Assembly: GCF_901000735.1 (NCBI RefSeq)
Contig: NC_081544.1
Span: forward strand, 13,132,850-13,196,849
Direction: 5' to 3'
DNA from: Corylus avellana
Lineage: Eukaryota > Streptophyta > Magnoliopsida > Fagales > Betulaceae
Length of the DNA stretch: 64,000 nucleotides
The translations under genes and the position numbers were made by a program. Of the stretch, positions 22,254-34,998 are shown in pieces. The stretch's first letter is position 1. Every line of letters begins with the position of its first letter. The notes below the pieces were generated by a model. It was not told where the DNA came from and made no database searches. It saw only the letters and a list, made by a program, of their open reading frames with translations.

Positions 22254-25200
22254 TTGGAACTGTCAGGGGCTTGGGAACCCTCGAGCAATTCGTGACCTTT
22301 GTCTGTTGGCAAAGAAAAGAAGCCCAACCTTTTATTTCTTATTGAGACAAAAAGGACACAGTTTGAAATGGAAAGGATACGAATAAAGCTTGGTTTTGAA
22401 GGTTTATTTGTGGTTAACCCGATGGGTAGGAGTGGAGGGCTTGCTTTATTATGGGAAGTGGATTGTGACCTGAATATTCAAAACTATTCCAGATGCCATA
22501 TTAATTAGTCACGTCGGCGATTGATGGGATAGAATGGAAATTCATGGGCTTCTACAGGCATCCTGAGGTGGCAAAAAGACATGAAGCATGGGGTCTGCTG
22601 AAACATCTCAAAAAATTTTCCCTACAACCCTGGCTTTGTGTAGGGGATTTTAATGAGATTGTAGACTTGTCGGAAAAATGGAGAGCGGCTGGGAGAAGTG
22701 AAGGGCAGAAGGAAAATTTCCGACAAACCATTGAGGATTGTCACCTTAGCAACTTGGGGTTTAGTGGTTCAAAGTTCACTTGGTCTAATGCTAGAGAAGA
22801 TGGAGGATTTACGAAGGAGCAGTTGGATAGGGCGTTGGCACATTTGGAGTGGTGCAAAGTATTCCATGAGGGGGAGGTGCAGATTTTGGCAGCGTGTTCA
22901 TCTGACCACAAATCAATGCTAGTTAATTTTATACGTTCTAGTGATGATGACCGACAATTCTCAAAAAAAGGATTTAAATTTGAGGCTAAGTGGATGCTAG
23001 ATGTTGAATTTCAGGAAGTCGTTAGGGGGGCCTAGTTGGAAGAAAATGAACGAAGGGATGGACTGGGAGCTATCACATGTAAACTTAATTATTGCCGAAA
23101 TGTGTTGACACACTGAAGCAGGAATAAGTTTGGAGCCGTGGAGAGGGAATTGAGGAGAAAAACAGCCCAACTAGAGTCCATGCAAAATCACGAAGGCCCA
23201 CACAACCAGGAAGATATAAAAAAGCTCAAAAAAGACATAGCCTTCATTCTAGACCAAGAGGATCTAAAATGGCAGCAACGTGCTAAACATACTTGGTATG
23301 TAAAGGGGGATCGTAATACCCATTTTTTTTTTTCATGCCTGGGCAAGTCAAAGGAGACGGAATAACAAGATTAGCAGCATCACTGATGAGATGGGTAGGG
23401 AGTGGCGGAAGATGAATGACGTCCAGCAGGCTTTTATTCATTTTTTCCAAAATCTTTATTCCACGGGTGGCACGCATGGAGTAGATGACTACCTAGCAGG
23501 GCTTGAACACCAGGTCATAGCAAATATGAACACCCAACTGATGGCTGAATTTTCAGAGATGGGGGTCGAGGCAGCACTTGTACAAATGGGGCCTTTGAAG
23601 TCACTGGGGCCGGATGGGTATGCTGCTTGCTTCTACCAAAATTCCTAGGCAACAGTGAGTAAAGAGGTTTGCAAAGCAGTTCTTGACTTCTTAAATAAGG
23701 GTATTTTTTATTCAATTATTAACCATGCACATATTGCTCTTATCCCAAAGAAAAAGCAACCTTGTAATGTTACTGAATTTCGCTCTATTAGCTTATGCAA
23801 TGTTTTGTACAAATTAATTGCTAAGGTAATTGCTAATCGTTTGAAGAGGGTGTTGCCTCAAATAATTTCCCCATATCAAAGTGCTTTTATACCTGGGAGG
23901 TTGATTACCAACAATATATTGGTGGCTTTTGAGGCTTTACATACTATGCATGGTAGAATGAAGGGACGAGACGGGTATATGGTGCTCAAGCTGGATATGA
24001 GCAAAGCCTACAATATGGTGGAGTGGGAATTCTTAAAGGAGATTATGAAGAAACTGGGCTTTGCCCCAAACTGGATCCAATTGATCATGACATGTGTTCG
24101 GACAATTACATTCTCGGTTTTGATCAATGGACAGCCCCACAATAAGATCACCCCGACAAGAGGCCTACGTCAAGGGGATCCGATCTCTCCATATTTATTT
24201 ATTTTGTGTGCAGAAGGTCTAAGTCATATGCTTTGGAGTGCAGAATTGAATAAGGCAATATCCGAAAGGCCCATAACCAAGGGTGGAGTGAGACTAAATC
24301 ACTTGTTTTTCTCTGATGATAGCCTACTCTTCTGTAGGGCTAACATGCTAGAATGGGTGAAGTTACATGAGATCCTGGATGGGTATGAAAGAGCTTCGGG
24401 CAGCGCCTTAACCGGGAGAAAACCTCTATATTTTTCAGCACAAATACCAAAGCCGACACAAGGGCCCACATCCTTTCATTAGTAAGGGTGCGATCATCAC
24501 AATGCTTTGAAACCTACCTGGGACTACCAGCTCTTATTGGTAGATCACGGGTGCGGGCTTTCAAAAGCATAAAGGGGAAGATATGGGATAGAATGAATGG
24601 ATGGATAGAGATGTTTTTGACTCAAGCTAGAAAAGAAGTGTTGCTAAAAGCGGTCGTTCAGGCGATTCCAACGTACACAATGAGTGTGTTCCAGCTTCCG
24701 AAGACCTTGTGCAAGAGTATCAATTCCATAATGCTAAGATTTTGGTGAGGGCATAAAGAAAATTTCTCTCGAGTTACCTAGATGAGTTGGGAACGAATCG
24801 GGCAAGCAAAAGGAAAAGATGGTTTGGATTTTAGGGATCTTGAATGTTTTAACCGAGCTCTGTTGGTGAAGCAAGGTTGGCAATTTGTCCAACAGCCTGA
24901 TTCCTTAGTAGCCCAAATATTGAGGGACAAGTACTACCCACATGGGACTTTCCTATAGAGTCAAGTTTGGGCCATAACCCATCTTATGCATGGAGGAGCA
25001 TATGGAATGCTAAAAAATTGGTACAAGCGGGGTTGGTGTGGAGAGTGGGCAATGGTCAATCAATAAACATTTGGGGGAAGAGGTGGCTACCTAGTCCCCT
25101 AACATACATGGTCCAGTCTCCTATCAGTGTCCTCCCCCTTGAGGCATGGGTCAGTGCACTAATTGATAATGATAAACAGTGGTAGAATGTGCCGTTAATA
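22232..25200 (+). pseudogene. LINE ORF2, endonuclease and reverse transcriptase part
   Basis: The APE-type endonuclease starts with ISWNCQGLGNPRAIRDL near 22250 and continues with LCVGDFNEI, FTWSN and a terminal SDHKSM (22544-23035). The reverse transcriptase occupies 23391-24750: SLGPDGYAACFYQ, then IALIPKKK, FRSISLCNVLYKLIAKV, LDMSKAYNMVEWEFL, RGLRQGDPISPYLFILC and SDDSLLFC. The catalytic box here is FSDD rather than the usual FADD. Downstream thumb/connection parts reach about 25200 (PLEAWVSALID). Frameshifts and stops occur at least near 22320, 23035, 23364, 23646 and 24482. The reading continues beyond a 12-kb insertion at about 37370. Confidence 0.88.
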
Positions 25201-25210
25201 AAAGAAAGGG

Positions 25211-25420
25211 GAAACTACCTTTAGCCCCCATGAACTATAGGGCCTTGGCACTTTGCCCCCATTAACTTCCAAGTGTGATACCCGACCCCATCAAATTACC
25301 ATTTTATAGCAAACAACCCCCTTCCATCAGTCAAAGGGGTTAAAATAGACGGTCAACGCCTCATGTGTCATTCACGTGCGACTTTAAGTGTTTTCCTTGC
25401 ACTTTTGCCCTCCCTTCAAA
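25211..25420. repeat. ~208-bp repeat, left copy
   Basis: Starts gggaaactacctttagcccc and runs to gttttccttgcacttttgcc. It matches 36828-37033 in the same orientation and lies exactly where LINE homology ends. The element type is not recognised; no inverted partner was found. Confidence 0.7.
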
Positions 25421-25786
25421 TTGTGAAAATAACGCTAGCTTATACCCTTCATTCTATTACTCCAACACATGAAAATATCTTCATGCATGTGTAAAACGAC
25501 GAAAATGCCATTCCATTTTAATTAAAACAAAAAATGCCAATAATAATGTACCCTGTTGGACAAAAATACCCTTAAAAGGGAAACCCAATGTCGCCAATGT
25601 CCCTAAGTAACTCCATCAAAATTTACAGCTGACCATGAAATATAGCCGTTAAAGAAAGCAGTGGTGTGGACTGTGGTGTGTGTATATATGTGAGAGAGAG
25701 AGAGAGAGAGAGAGAGAGTGCGGTCAAAGACTCAAAAAGGACGGTAGAGAGGAACAAAAAGAAATACAAAATCGCAGCTGGGTTGG

Positions 25787-25827
<41 letters not shown>

Positions 25828-26726
25828 TTATTTTTTAATTTTCAGTGATTTTGAATCTTAGAATGCTAAAGAAAGCCTATGCTATATATATATATACGAA
25901 CAAAAAAAACTGAAAGTAGTGAGTAAAATCTACAGAAACTCTTTAATGAGTTTTGGCTTCCTGTGGGGTCTGTCTTCCTGGTGGCATTTGTCTTGGCAGC
26001 AGACCCCACACGTAATGGTGTCGTCTTTCGTCTCTCGCCATGGATACGAAAACACACGATATGAAAGAAAAATAATAAGAAGAAGATATGGGCTGCCGCA
26101 GTCCTCCATTGTGACGCTACGTGTGTCTACATGTGTTTATCGCTCCTCGATCAGAATTGTTTCAAGTCTGAACGTTGTATCTCCATCTCTAGCTTCTTTC
26201 TCCTTTCGTCTCCAGGGGACTAGGATAATTATAGGAAGATTAGTAATATATTTCAATCGGCATCGACTCCGCATGATGTAATTAATTATAGAAATCTTAG
26301 GTTGTAGCTATATATATATATATAGACCTCCGTGTCGACATGATTGCCGTCCCTACATTAATCATCCTAGCTCGTCATAGATCAGTAGTGGTACTGCCAG
26401 CAACCATGCATGACACCGACCATGGGTTGTGAAAGTGCATGCATGCCCTACCATCACTAATCACTAGAGGCATTATATATATATATATATATACATCATC
26501 ATCATCATCGATCCAATTATTCTAGGAAACAGCAAAGGTGATGTGGACAAGACAACATAAACACAGATACTTACCCACCAATTAATACAAGCTCATGCGA
26601 TTAATTAAGATATATCACTGTGTAATTAATCTGATCATGATCAACTTGATATATACATGATATATATGTATATAGGTATACCAAGATGAGAGGAAAGACG
26701 TAACTTTGATGTTCAGCTATATATAT
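25421..26726. other. Non-coding insert sequence with microsatellites
   Basis: (GA)n at 25690-25718, (AT)n at 25789-25824, and further AT tracts near 26310 and 26470. A 120-codon frame (25919-26281) has no recognisable domain. Part of the 12-kb block inside the LINE. Confidence 0.45.
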
Positions 26727-26856
26727 TGTTAGATTATATATGTAGTGTTGTCTCACATTCATTGTGTACATATAGTGTCTGTATTATTAGCCTATATAAA
26801 TAGGCCCCTTCTGTATATTATTCTATATGATTCAATATACAATATTATTCTCATCA
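26727..26856 (+). repeat. 5' LTR of copia element (26.7 kb)
   Basis: 130 bp, including the promoter-like cctatataaatag box. It differs from the 3' LTR at only a handful of positions, which points to a fairly recent insertion. Confidence 0.92.
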
Positions 26857-26867
26857 TGGTATCAGAG
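26857..26867 (+). other. Primer binding site (tRNA-iMet type)
   Basis: TGGTATCAGAG begins directly after the 5' LTR and is complementary to the 3' end of initiator methionine tRNA, the standard copia primer. Confidence 0.9.
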
Positions 26868-28839
26868 TACAGGTTCTGAATCACCTTAAAAAAAAAATTT
26901 TTTGTTTTTTCCGCATCCTGTATTGTCCCGGCGCCGCTAGTGTTCTTCGGTGAATCCTTCCTTCTGTCCCTCACGGTTCTCTATCTTCTCCTTGAAGTTT
27001 TCAGCGGATCACTATACCGCTTGAAAGCTCGGAAGACAACCACCACAGAGCCGCCGCACACAATCCCATCGGAGTTCCCACGCTCCCAAACGCGCCACCC
27101 AAAGTTTCGGCAATTTTGCCACGGTCGTTCTGCCACAGGCCGCCACAGTGGTCTAATCGCTTCTGCCAGCCCACCGATCGATAGCTCTACTTCCGGCGAC
27201 TCCAGATCTACAACCAAAATCAAATTCCAACCAGCCACGAGACCTCATGCGCCACTCAAACATCTGCACGTGAGATTCACGCGCCATGCACGGCCGCCTC
27301 CTGTCACGTGTGCACCACACGCGCCAGTCGCTCCAACCTACCACGTCAGCTCTAGTGCCACATCAACCCTAGTGCCACGTCACCAGGTCCACGTTAGTCT
27401 TGTGCCACATCAGCAGTGCCACGTCAACGTTGACTTTGACCATTGATCATTGACTTCTATCAGCGTTGGCCGTTGACTTCCATAGTTGACCAGGTGCTTT
27501 CTTACCTATTTTTTCGTCCTGATTTCCTATTTGTAGTCTGTTTTTGCATTTGAGCCTTCTAGATTGCACAAAACAAGATTCTTCATCATGTTCAGACTGT
27601 ATTGGATGGCACAAACTATATGGTGTGGTCCCAATCTATGCGTAACTTTCTGAAAGGCCACAAGCTTTGGTTTTATGTGACTGGAGAGGTCAAAAAAGCT
27701 AGTTAAAGGGACTTCTGAGTCAGATGAGGCTTTCACCACTCATCTTATTGATTGGGATAGCAAGCATCATCAGATTCTTACATGGTTCCGTAATACCACT
27801 ATCCCATCTATTTATGCGCTCTTTGGCAGCTGTGATGAAGCAAAGGGTGCTTGAGATATGCTTGCTTCTCGTTATTCTTCTGTAGATGATGCTCACGAGT
27901 ATTAGCTTTTGTTTGAGCTTTTCCATCTAAGGCAGGAATTTGGTCAGAGTATAAATGATTTTCTTGCTCGCATGCAATTCTTGTGAAACCAAATTGATGT
28001 TTCTGATCCTATTTGGAAGGATCCCACTAATGCTGAGATGTATGTTACCCGTAGAGATTAACATCGCCTTCACCAATTTTTGATGGCCTTGCATGATGAT
28101 TTTGAGCCTGTTCATGTACAACTTTTACATTGTTCTCCTCTTCCCACTTTGGACACTGCCATCTTCGAACTTGTCCATGCCGAGACTAGATCGCAGACTA
28201 TGCGCTCTCAGCCTAGTCATACAGTGTTGCCTGCACCATCTTCTGGCTCCTCGTCATTCCAATGAGAGCATTATGATAGGTAAGGTACTCCTCGACTCCC
28301 TCCTAAATCTCGCGATAACATTACTGTCGCTATTGTCGACGTCGAGGGCACACTATTGACAAGTGTTGGCGTAAGAGAAGATCTAATGCACCCATAGCAG
28401 TAGTTGCTCATACTAAGAGTGGTTCATCTCCAGCTGCTTTATCTCCAGCTGCTCCCTCTTCAGTTATACCCTCTTCAGTTGCTCCCTCTGGACAGGCTTC
28501 AAGATCCAGTGTCACCTTATCTGCAGCTGACTTCGAGGCAATAGTCAACCAGGTGACTAGGGCTGTAAATGAGTCGACACACTCGACAGCTCGCTCGCTA
28601 CCCGCTCGGCTAAGCTCGACTCGAACTCGAGCTCAACACTGTACAAGCTCGCTCGTTACTATTGAAACTCGCTCGATTAGCTAGTGACACATACTTGACT
28701 CGCTCGATTAAGCTCGACGGGGGCTCGTGAGTTCGACTCGTTTAACTCGAGCTCGTTCAGCTCGCCCGACTCATTAGCTCGACTCGTTTGCTCATTAATA
28801 GATCTTTTATATATATATATATATATATACACACAAAAT

Positions 28840-30080
28840 ATATTAATATATTACAAAAAACATATAATAGTAATTAAGTAATTTACGTTATATAGGATCC
28901 AATTACAATTCAAATACTTAATCATATTATTTATATACAAATGACAATGTGATTCATATAATGTAAAATTAAGTAATTGGCATTGGATTCAACAATGTGT
29001 TGCTTATAACCACAATTGAAGTATTATTGTATTGTCATTAATCATTATAATTTATATGATTATATCACATGATCAAATATCAATTGATCATTAAATCATA
29101 TGATTATCTAATAACAAATTATACATATATAATATGACATAAGTATGCAAATTGATACTAATACAATAATTAAGTACCTAGAAACTTCGTTCCAACTTCC
29201 AATGTATGTTATAAGTTCATATACGTTATAAATTATAATTATAGATATATATTGAATATTACAAATGTATAAGATCAATACTTAATCATATGATTCAATG
29301 ACAATTCAAATACTTAATCATAGTATTCGTGTACAATGAAAATGTCATTTGTATAATATCAAATTAAGTAATTGGCATTGGATTCCACAATGTGATGTTT
29401 ATAAACACAATTAAAGTATTAATGTATTGTCATTATAATTTACATGATTATCTCACATGATCAATTGATCATTAAATCATATGATTATCTAATAACAAAT
29501 TATACATATATAATATGACATGAGTATACAAATTGACACTTATTGGCCGCTTCCCACCTACTGTTTGGAAGCATTCCCATAGGATCATCCATTTTCTTGT
29601 CCATTCAGATCAAGAGTGGAAAAGATCCTCCTTGTAACCTTTTCCTGCTTTCAATAATAATTTTTTTAAAAAAAAAGTATACAAATTGATACTGATACAA
29701 TTATTAAGTATCTAGAAACTTCGTTCCAACTTCCAATGTATGTTATAAGTCCACATACGTTATAAGTTATAATTATACATATATATTGAATAATACAAAT
29801 GTATAAAATCAATACTTAATCATATGATTCAATGACAATTCAAATATTTAATCATATTTTCTCAAAAAAAAAAAAAAAAAACTTAATCATAGTATTCATG
29901 TTCAATGATAATGTATTCGTATAATATCAAATTAAGTAATTAACATTGGATTCAACAATGTGTTAGTTATAACCACAATTGAAGTATTAATGTATTGTCA
30001 TTGGAATTTATATGGTTATATCACATGATCTATTGATCATTAAATCATATGATTATTTAATAACAAATTATATAATGGAA
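28840..30080. repeat. Diverged ~400-bp tandem units inside the hAT derivative
   Basis: The word cattggattcaacaatgtg (and close variants) recurs near 28982, 29379 and 29944. It is accompanied each time by tgatcattaaatcatatgat and by cttaatcatatgattcaatg. The spacing of the last pair is enlarged by the insertion at 29541-29675. Similar words occur in the core of the hAT derivative at 42302-43572. Confidence 0.7.
29541..29675 (+). mobile_element. Small retroposed sequence with poly-A
   Basis: 135 bp ending in ctttcaataataattttttt and an A-run, flanked by 18-bp direct repeats (29523-29540 and 29676-29693) that match at 17 of 18. Tail and long target duplication are the marks of LINE-driven retroposition. 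The source transcript is not recognised; its 3' part (ccttgtaaccttttcctgc) could be a LINE tail. Confidence 0.75.
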
Positions 30081-33000
30081 TTTGTAATTTAAGCCAACCA
30101 AATTGACCAATTTTACATTTATCCCTAAATTATAATTATACATATATAATAACAACTTTTTTTAATTCCATTTTGTAACCATTTTTTAAACAATTTCTTA
30201 GTCAAAATTATGTCGCTTTGGGCTTATATTTAATTGATTATTTTTGTCATAGGTGGTCAGCCATTCCTGCTTGCTTGCCTGGAAGGACAAACAACGAAAT
30301 CAAAAACTCCTCTTACACCAACTTTTCACTTTCCCCCACCTTCCCCCATGCCACTCGCTCTTTCTTCCATTTTATTTTCTTCTTTTTCATTCCTCGTCTC
30401 CCACTTCCAGCACACTTCATCTTTTTCTTTTCTTCTTCTATTATTCCTTCTTCAACCTTATCTGCCGACAGCTAAATCTGGCTTTCCTCTTTTCTTCCCA
30501 TATCTACAGAACTTAGACCAGAGCATAAAAAATGCTTGCTTTTCTCAATCATGGAGGAGGGCAAGATTTGCAAGCTGATCTTCATCCCAACACCATTAAA
30601 AAACTCTAAACGTTGTAGTGGTAGTTGGGAACAAGAGAGCATTTGTGGTGGTTAATGGTTACTTGCTCTTTTTTCTCACTCACGGCACACTTGTTGAGAG
30701 AGAAAAGAGAAGTGAAGTTGAGCGAGAGGGAGAGAAGTGAAGTTGAGCGAGAGGGAGATTGTGAAATTACAGAAGAGAGAGAGTTGGGCTGAGAAGTGAA
30801 GTTGAGTGAGAGAAAAGAACGAGACAGAGGGATAGAGTTTGGGCGTGTTATACTTGTGAAGCTTTTCCTTGTCCCACATCGAAAAAAGAAGCAAACACTA
30901 TATCATCTCACTTCTATAAATTGAATGACCCAACGTTTTCTAAGCCAACCATCCAAGTCTTTGCCACCTAGTGGGTTATGAGTAAATAACTAAAATGCCT
31001 TGGGTGCTCAACCATTTGAATTTTAAATGGTGAAAAGAAATCAATTTTTTAAGTAAAGTTGATTTATTAAAAATAAAATTTTCAAGCCAGCTTATTAGCT
31101 AAGCTTGAGGTTGCATGAGGTTCTTACCTAACGAGAACGAGGTGTGAGCCGAGTTGAGATATTCAAGGGCTCGGCTTGCTCGAAATCAAATTTTTATCGA
31201 TCCTGAGCTCGATCCTAAGCATCAGATTTTTCCAATGAGCCGGTCTTGAGCCAAGGGTTCTCAACTCAGCTCGAACTCGAGATCGGCTCGATTAAATATT
31301 TTCTTAAATGAGCCAAGCTGAGTTTGCTAATACCCGGCTCAGCTTGGCTCATTTACAGCCCTGAGTCCAGGTCATCCTATCTTGTTCTGGTAATGCATCT
31401 TCCTCTGTCCTCTCGGTCTTGCGAGGTACCTCTTCTCCTTGGCTCTTTGACTCTGCCTGTTGCAATCACATGACAGCTCACCCTACTTCCTTTACCACAT
31501 CTGCACCTTCACCTCATTCCTCATTGATTCGCACAGTTGATGGCTCCACTATGACTGTTAAAAATATAGGCACTATCAATACATCTTCCCTTTCTGTTCC
31601 TGAGGTTTTTCATGTGCCTGAATTGTCCTTCAATCTCATTTCTGTTGGCCAACTGTGTGAACTTGGATATAGACTTGTTTTTGACTTTTCTAATGTGCAT
31701 GTGCAGGATCCTCGTACAAGCCAGACCCTTGGGACCGGGTGTAGAATTGGGCGCATGTTCGAACTCTCATCTTTACACCTCCCTACCACTAGCGTCTCCG
31801 CTGCTGCCTCTTCGTCATCACCATCTCTTGCACTTTGGCATTCGCGTCTTGGTCATGCATCTGCATCTCGCGTACAACTTTTAGCTTCAAAGGGTTTGTT
31901 AGGTTCAGTGTCTAATAGTTCTTTTGATTGTATTTCATGTCAACTTGGGAAATAACCGGCTTTGCCATTTAATAATAGTGAGTCTCATGTTACTGCTTCT
32001 TTTGATTTAATTCATTCTGATGTTTGGGGACCTTCTCATGTTGCTAGTATGAGTGGTTCACATTATTTTGTTATTTTTGTTAATGATTTCTCTTGTTACA
32101 CTTGAGTGTTTTTGAATGAAATCTCGTTCTGAATTATTGGATATTTATCGCACTTTTGCTAAAATGGTTGAAACCCAATTTTCAAAACCCATCAAAGCTT
32201 TTCGTTCTAATAATGCTTTAGAATATACTCAACATGATTTTCAAGTCATCCTCAAACATTATGGCACTATTTCTCACTTGTCGTGTCCAGGCACCTCACA
32301 ACAAAATGGTCGAGCCGAATGCAAACTTAGGCACATTTTAGACACTATTCGTGCTCTGCTTCTTTCCACATCTATTCCTACCCCGTTTTGGGGTGAAGCA
32401 ACTCTCACGGCTGTCTACACGATCAATAGGTTGCCTACCCTATCCTTGATAATTGCACTCCTCACGAAAGGTTGTTTGGCTCTATCCCCTCATATCATCA
32501 TCTTTGTGTTTTTGGTTCTGCATGTTTTGTTTTACTTCAACCTCATGAGCGCACCAAACTCGAGCCTCTCTCTCGGTTATGTTGTTTTCTTGGATATGGA
32601 GTGGAACAAAAAGGCTACCGGTGTTATGATCCTGTCTCTCGCCGTCTTCGCATCTCCCGTCATGTAGTTTTTTGGGAGCATCGACTATTCCACAAAGTCG
32701 GCAAATTCAGCATGCCATCCTTCCCTCCCTTTACTACCCTTCTTGAGATTCCTCTTTCTCCAACTCCCACCAACAATGTCTTGCCAGAGTCTCCCTTGCT
32801 CGAACAACAGTCATCTGATGCTCTCGATGCCGCCCCGCCTGTGTCCCCAGGTTTTGTTCCATCTGAGGATCCGGTCTACACTCCACCACCTGACCTTCGC
32901 CGATCCACCCGAGTAAGATCCCTCCCATCCCATTTACAGGATTTTCATTGCTTTCATGCCTTAGCTACCTTGCATGAGCCTCACTCATTTCGTGAGACCT

Positions 33001-34515
33001 CCACTAACCCTCTTTGGTAGGCTGTGATGAAAGAGGAACTTGATACTTTACACAATAACAATATATGGGATCTGGTTGACTTGCCTCCTAGAAAGTCTAT
33101 GGTAGGTGTAAGTGGGTTTACAAAATCAAGACTTGTTTTGATGGTACTGTTGATAGGTACAAGGCTCGACTTGTGGCCAAAGGTTTTATTCAGGAGTACG
33201 GTGTGGATTATGAGGAGACTTTTGCTCCAGTTGCTCGCCTCTCTTCTATGCTCGCTCTACTGGCTGCTACAGCCTCTCGACATTGGTCACTTTGTCAGAT
33301 GGATGTCAAGAATGTCTTCCTTAATGGTGATTTAAGTGAAGAAGTCTATATGCAGCCACCTCCTGGATTATCTCCTCCTACAAACAAGGTTTGCCGTCTC
33401 TGTCGAGCTCTATATGGACTTAAGCAGGCTCCTCGACCATGGTTTGCTAAGTTTAGTGCCACTATCTCTAGCCTTGCCTACTCCATCAGCTCTTATGATT
33501 TAGCCTTGTTTATTCGCCGCACAGACTAGGGTACCATACTTCTTCTACTATATGTTAATGACATGATCATCACTGGAGATGATATCACTGGTATTCAGGA
33601 ACTTAAACAATTCCTCAGTCAGCACTTTGAGATAAAAGATCTTGGCCCTCTCAGCTGTTTTCTTGGTTTTGAGATCCCTTCTCCTTTTGATGGTTATTAT
33701 TTGACACAAGCCAAGTATATCTTTGATCTACTTTCCCGGGCCAATCTCACAAACAGTAAGATTATCGACACACCGACTGAGCTTAATACTCGTCTCACAC
33801 CTGATAATGGCGAGCCTCTTCATGATTTTACCTTATATCGGCATTTAGTTGGCAGTCTTGTCTACCTTACTATCACTCGGCCTGATATCTCGTATGTTGT
33901 CCATCAGGTAAGTCAATTTATGGCTGCTCCTCGATCCACTCATTTCTCAGCTGTCCTCCGCATTCTTCGCTGCTTGATGGGAACATTATTTCATGGGCTC
34001 TATTTCTCCTCTCAATCTCCTCTTCAGCTGCATGCTTATACTGATGCTAATTGGGTGGGTGATCCGACAGATCATCGCTCTACCACTAGTTACTGTTTCC
34101 TACTTGGCACCTCGCTTATCTCTTGGCGAAGTAAGAAACAAATTGTTGTTGTTCGATCTAGCATCGAGCAGAATATCGTGCTCTAGCTGACACTACTCGG
34201 AGCTTCTTTGATTATGATGGCTGTTACAGGATATAGGTGTCTTTCTTTCTTCTGCTACTCCTGTATACTATGACAACAAGAGTGCTATTCAGATTGCTCA
34301 TAATGATGTTTTTCATGAACGGACCAAACATATTGAGAGTGATTGTCATTTTGTCCGTCATCATCTTCTTCAGGGCTCACTACAGCTTCATTTTGTCACG
34401 TCTCGTAATCAGCACGCAGACATCTTTACAAAGTCACATCCTCCAGGGCGTTTTCGTGATCTTGTGTCCAAACTCAAGTTGGTCTCTTGCACTCCACCTT
34501 GAGCTTGAGGGGGGC

Positions 34516-34645
34516 TGTTAGATTATATATGTAGTGTTGTCCCATATTGGTTGTGTACATATAGTTTCTGTATTATTAGCCTATATAAATAGGCCCCTTT
34601 TGTATATTATTTTGTGTGATTCAATATACAATATTATTCTCAACA
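34516..34645 (+). repeat. 3' LTR of copia element (26.7 kb)
   Basis: Partner of 26727-26856. It follows the purine tract agcttgaggggggc and ends ctcaaca before TATAT. Confidence 0.92.
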
Positions 34646-34765
34646 TATATAATATATGGTTGAGCTAAAATACAAACATAGCTACAAGTTGTTTATATTA
34701 TTTCTACATAAATCTTGCTGCTTTTTATCTGAACGAATACAAAGGGAATGAAAGAAGCACAATGC

Positions 34766-34803
<38 letters not shown>

Positions 34804-34806
<3 letters not shown>

Positions 34807-34967
34807 GATAACTTCCATAAGGAGGTGGTGTAAACCACCTCCTTTCTGCCCACCAATGAGCATTTGACAACTAGGATTCTTACACCAACTAAAATAAGAT
34901 GCAAAACACTTGATTATAAACTATTTATCTCAAAATCACAAAAACCCTCCTTTTTCCCTCTCCCTCC

Positions 34968-34998
<31 letters not shown>

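Larger units (their letters stand above)
28557..31366. mobile_element. hAT derivative with GCTCGA-rich ends, 2.8 kb
   Basis: Ends: left TAGGGCTGTAAATGAGTCGA; right (complement) AGGGCTGTAAATGAGCCAAG. Target copies CCAGGTGA (28549-28556) and CCAGGTCA (31367-31374) match at 7 of 8. About 200 bp at each end is packed with gctcga/tcgagc words. The middle (28840-30080) is AT-rich and made of about three diverged ~400-bp units. Further right are a CT-rich block (30320-30440) and three copies of a gaagtgaagttgagcgag word (30708-30805). No transposase was recognised. Confidence 0.83.
27560..34190 (+). pseudogene. Copia gag-pol, broken
   Basis: gag (27570-28540) reads VLDGTNYMVWSQSMRNFLKGHKLWFYVTGEV with stops shortly after, then ALHDDFEPVHVQLLH, a decayed knuckle and a Ser/Pro-rich linker. 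After the hAT insertion come the protease (FDSACCNHM near 31445), the pre-integrase region (LALWHSRLGHA, CISCQLGK), integrase (32030-32450: DLIHSDVWGP, NGRAEC), reverse transcriptase (33170-33610: ARLVAKGFIQEYGVDYEETF, QMDVKNVFLNGDL, LYVNDMIITGDD) and RNase H (to 34190: TDANWVGDPTDHRSTTSYC). YVND replaces the usual YVDD. Stops near 31953, 32104, 33018 and 33527 plus frame changes show that it is dead. Confidence 0.9.
26727..34645 (+). mobile_element. Ty1/copia retrotransposon with 130-bp LTRs
   Basis: LTRs of 130 bp each (26727-26856, 34516-34645) begin TGTTAGATTATATATG and end in CA, flanked by TATAT on both sides (26722-26726, 34646-34650). The initiator-Met primer site tggtatcagag follows the left LTR at 26857, and a purine tract agcttgaggggggc precedes the right LTR. 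gag and pol are present but broken by stops and frameshifts. A 2.8-kb hAT derivative interrupts it at 28557-31366. Confidence 0.93.

Noticed and set aside
30218..30578. 114-codon frame in the hAT derivative
   Set aside because: Phe/Ser/Leu-rich translation of a CT-rich tract, overlapping two other equally open frames.
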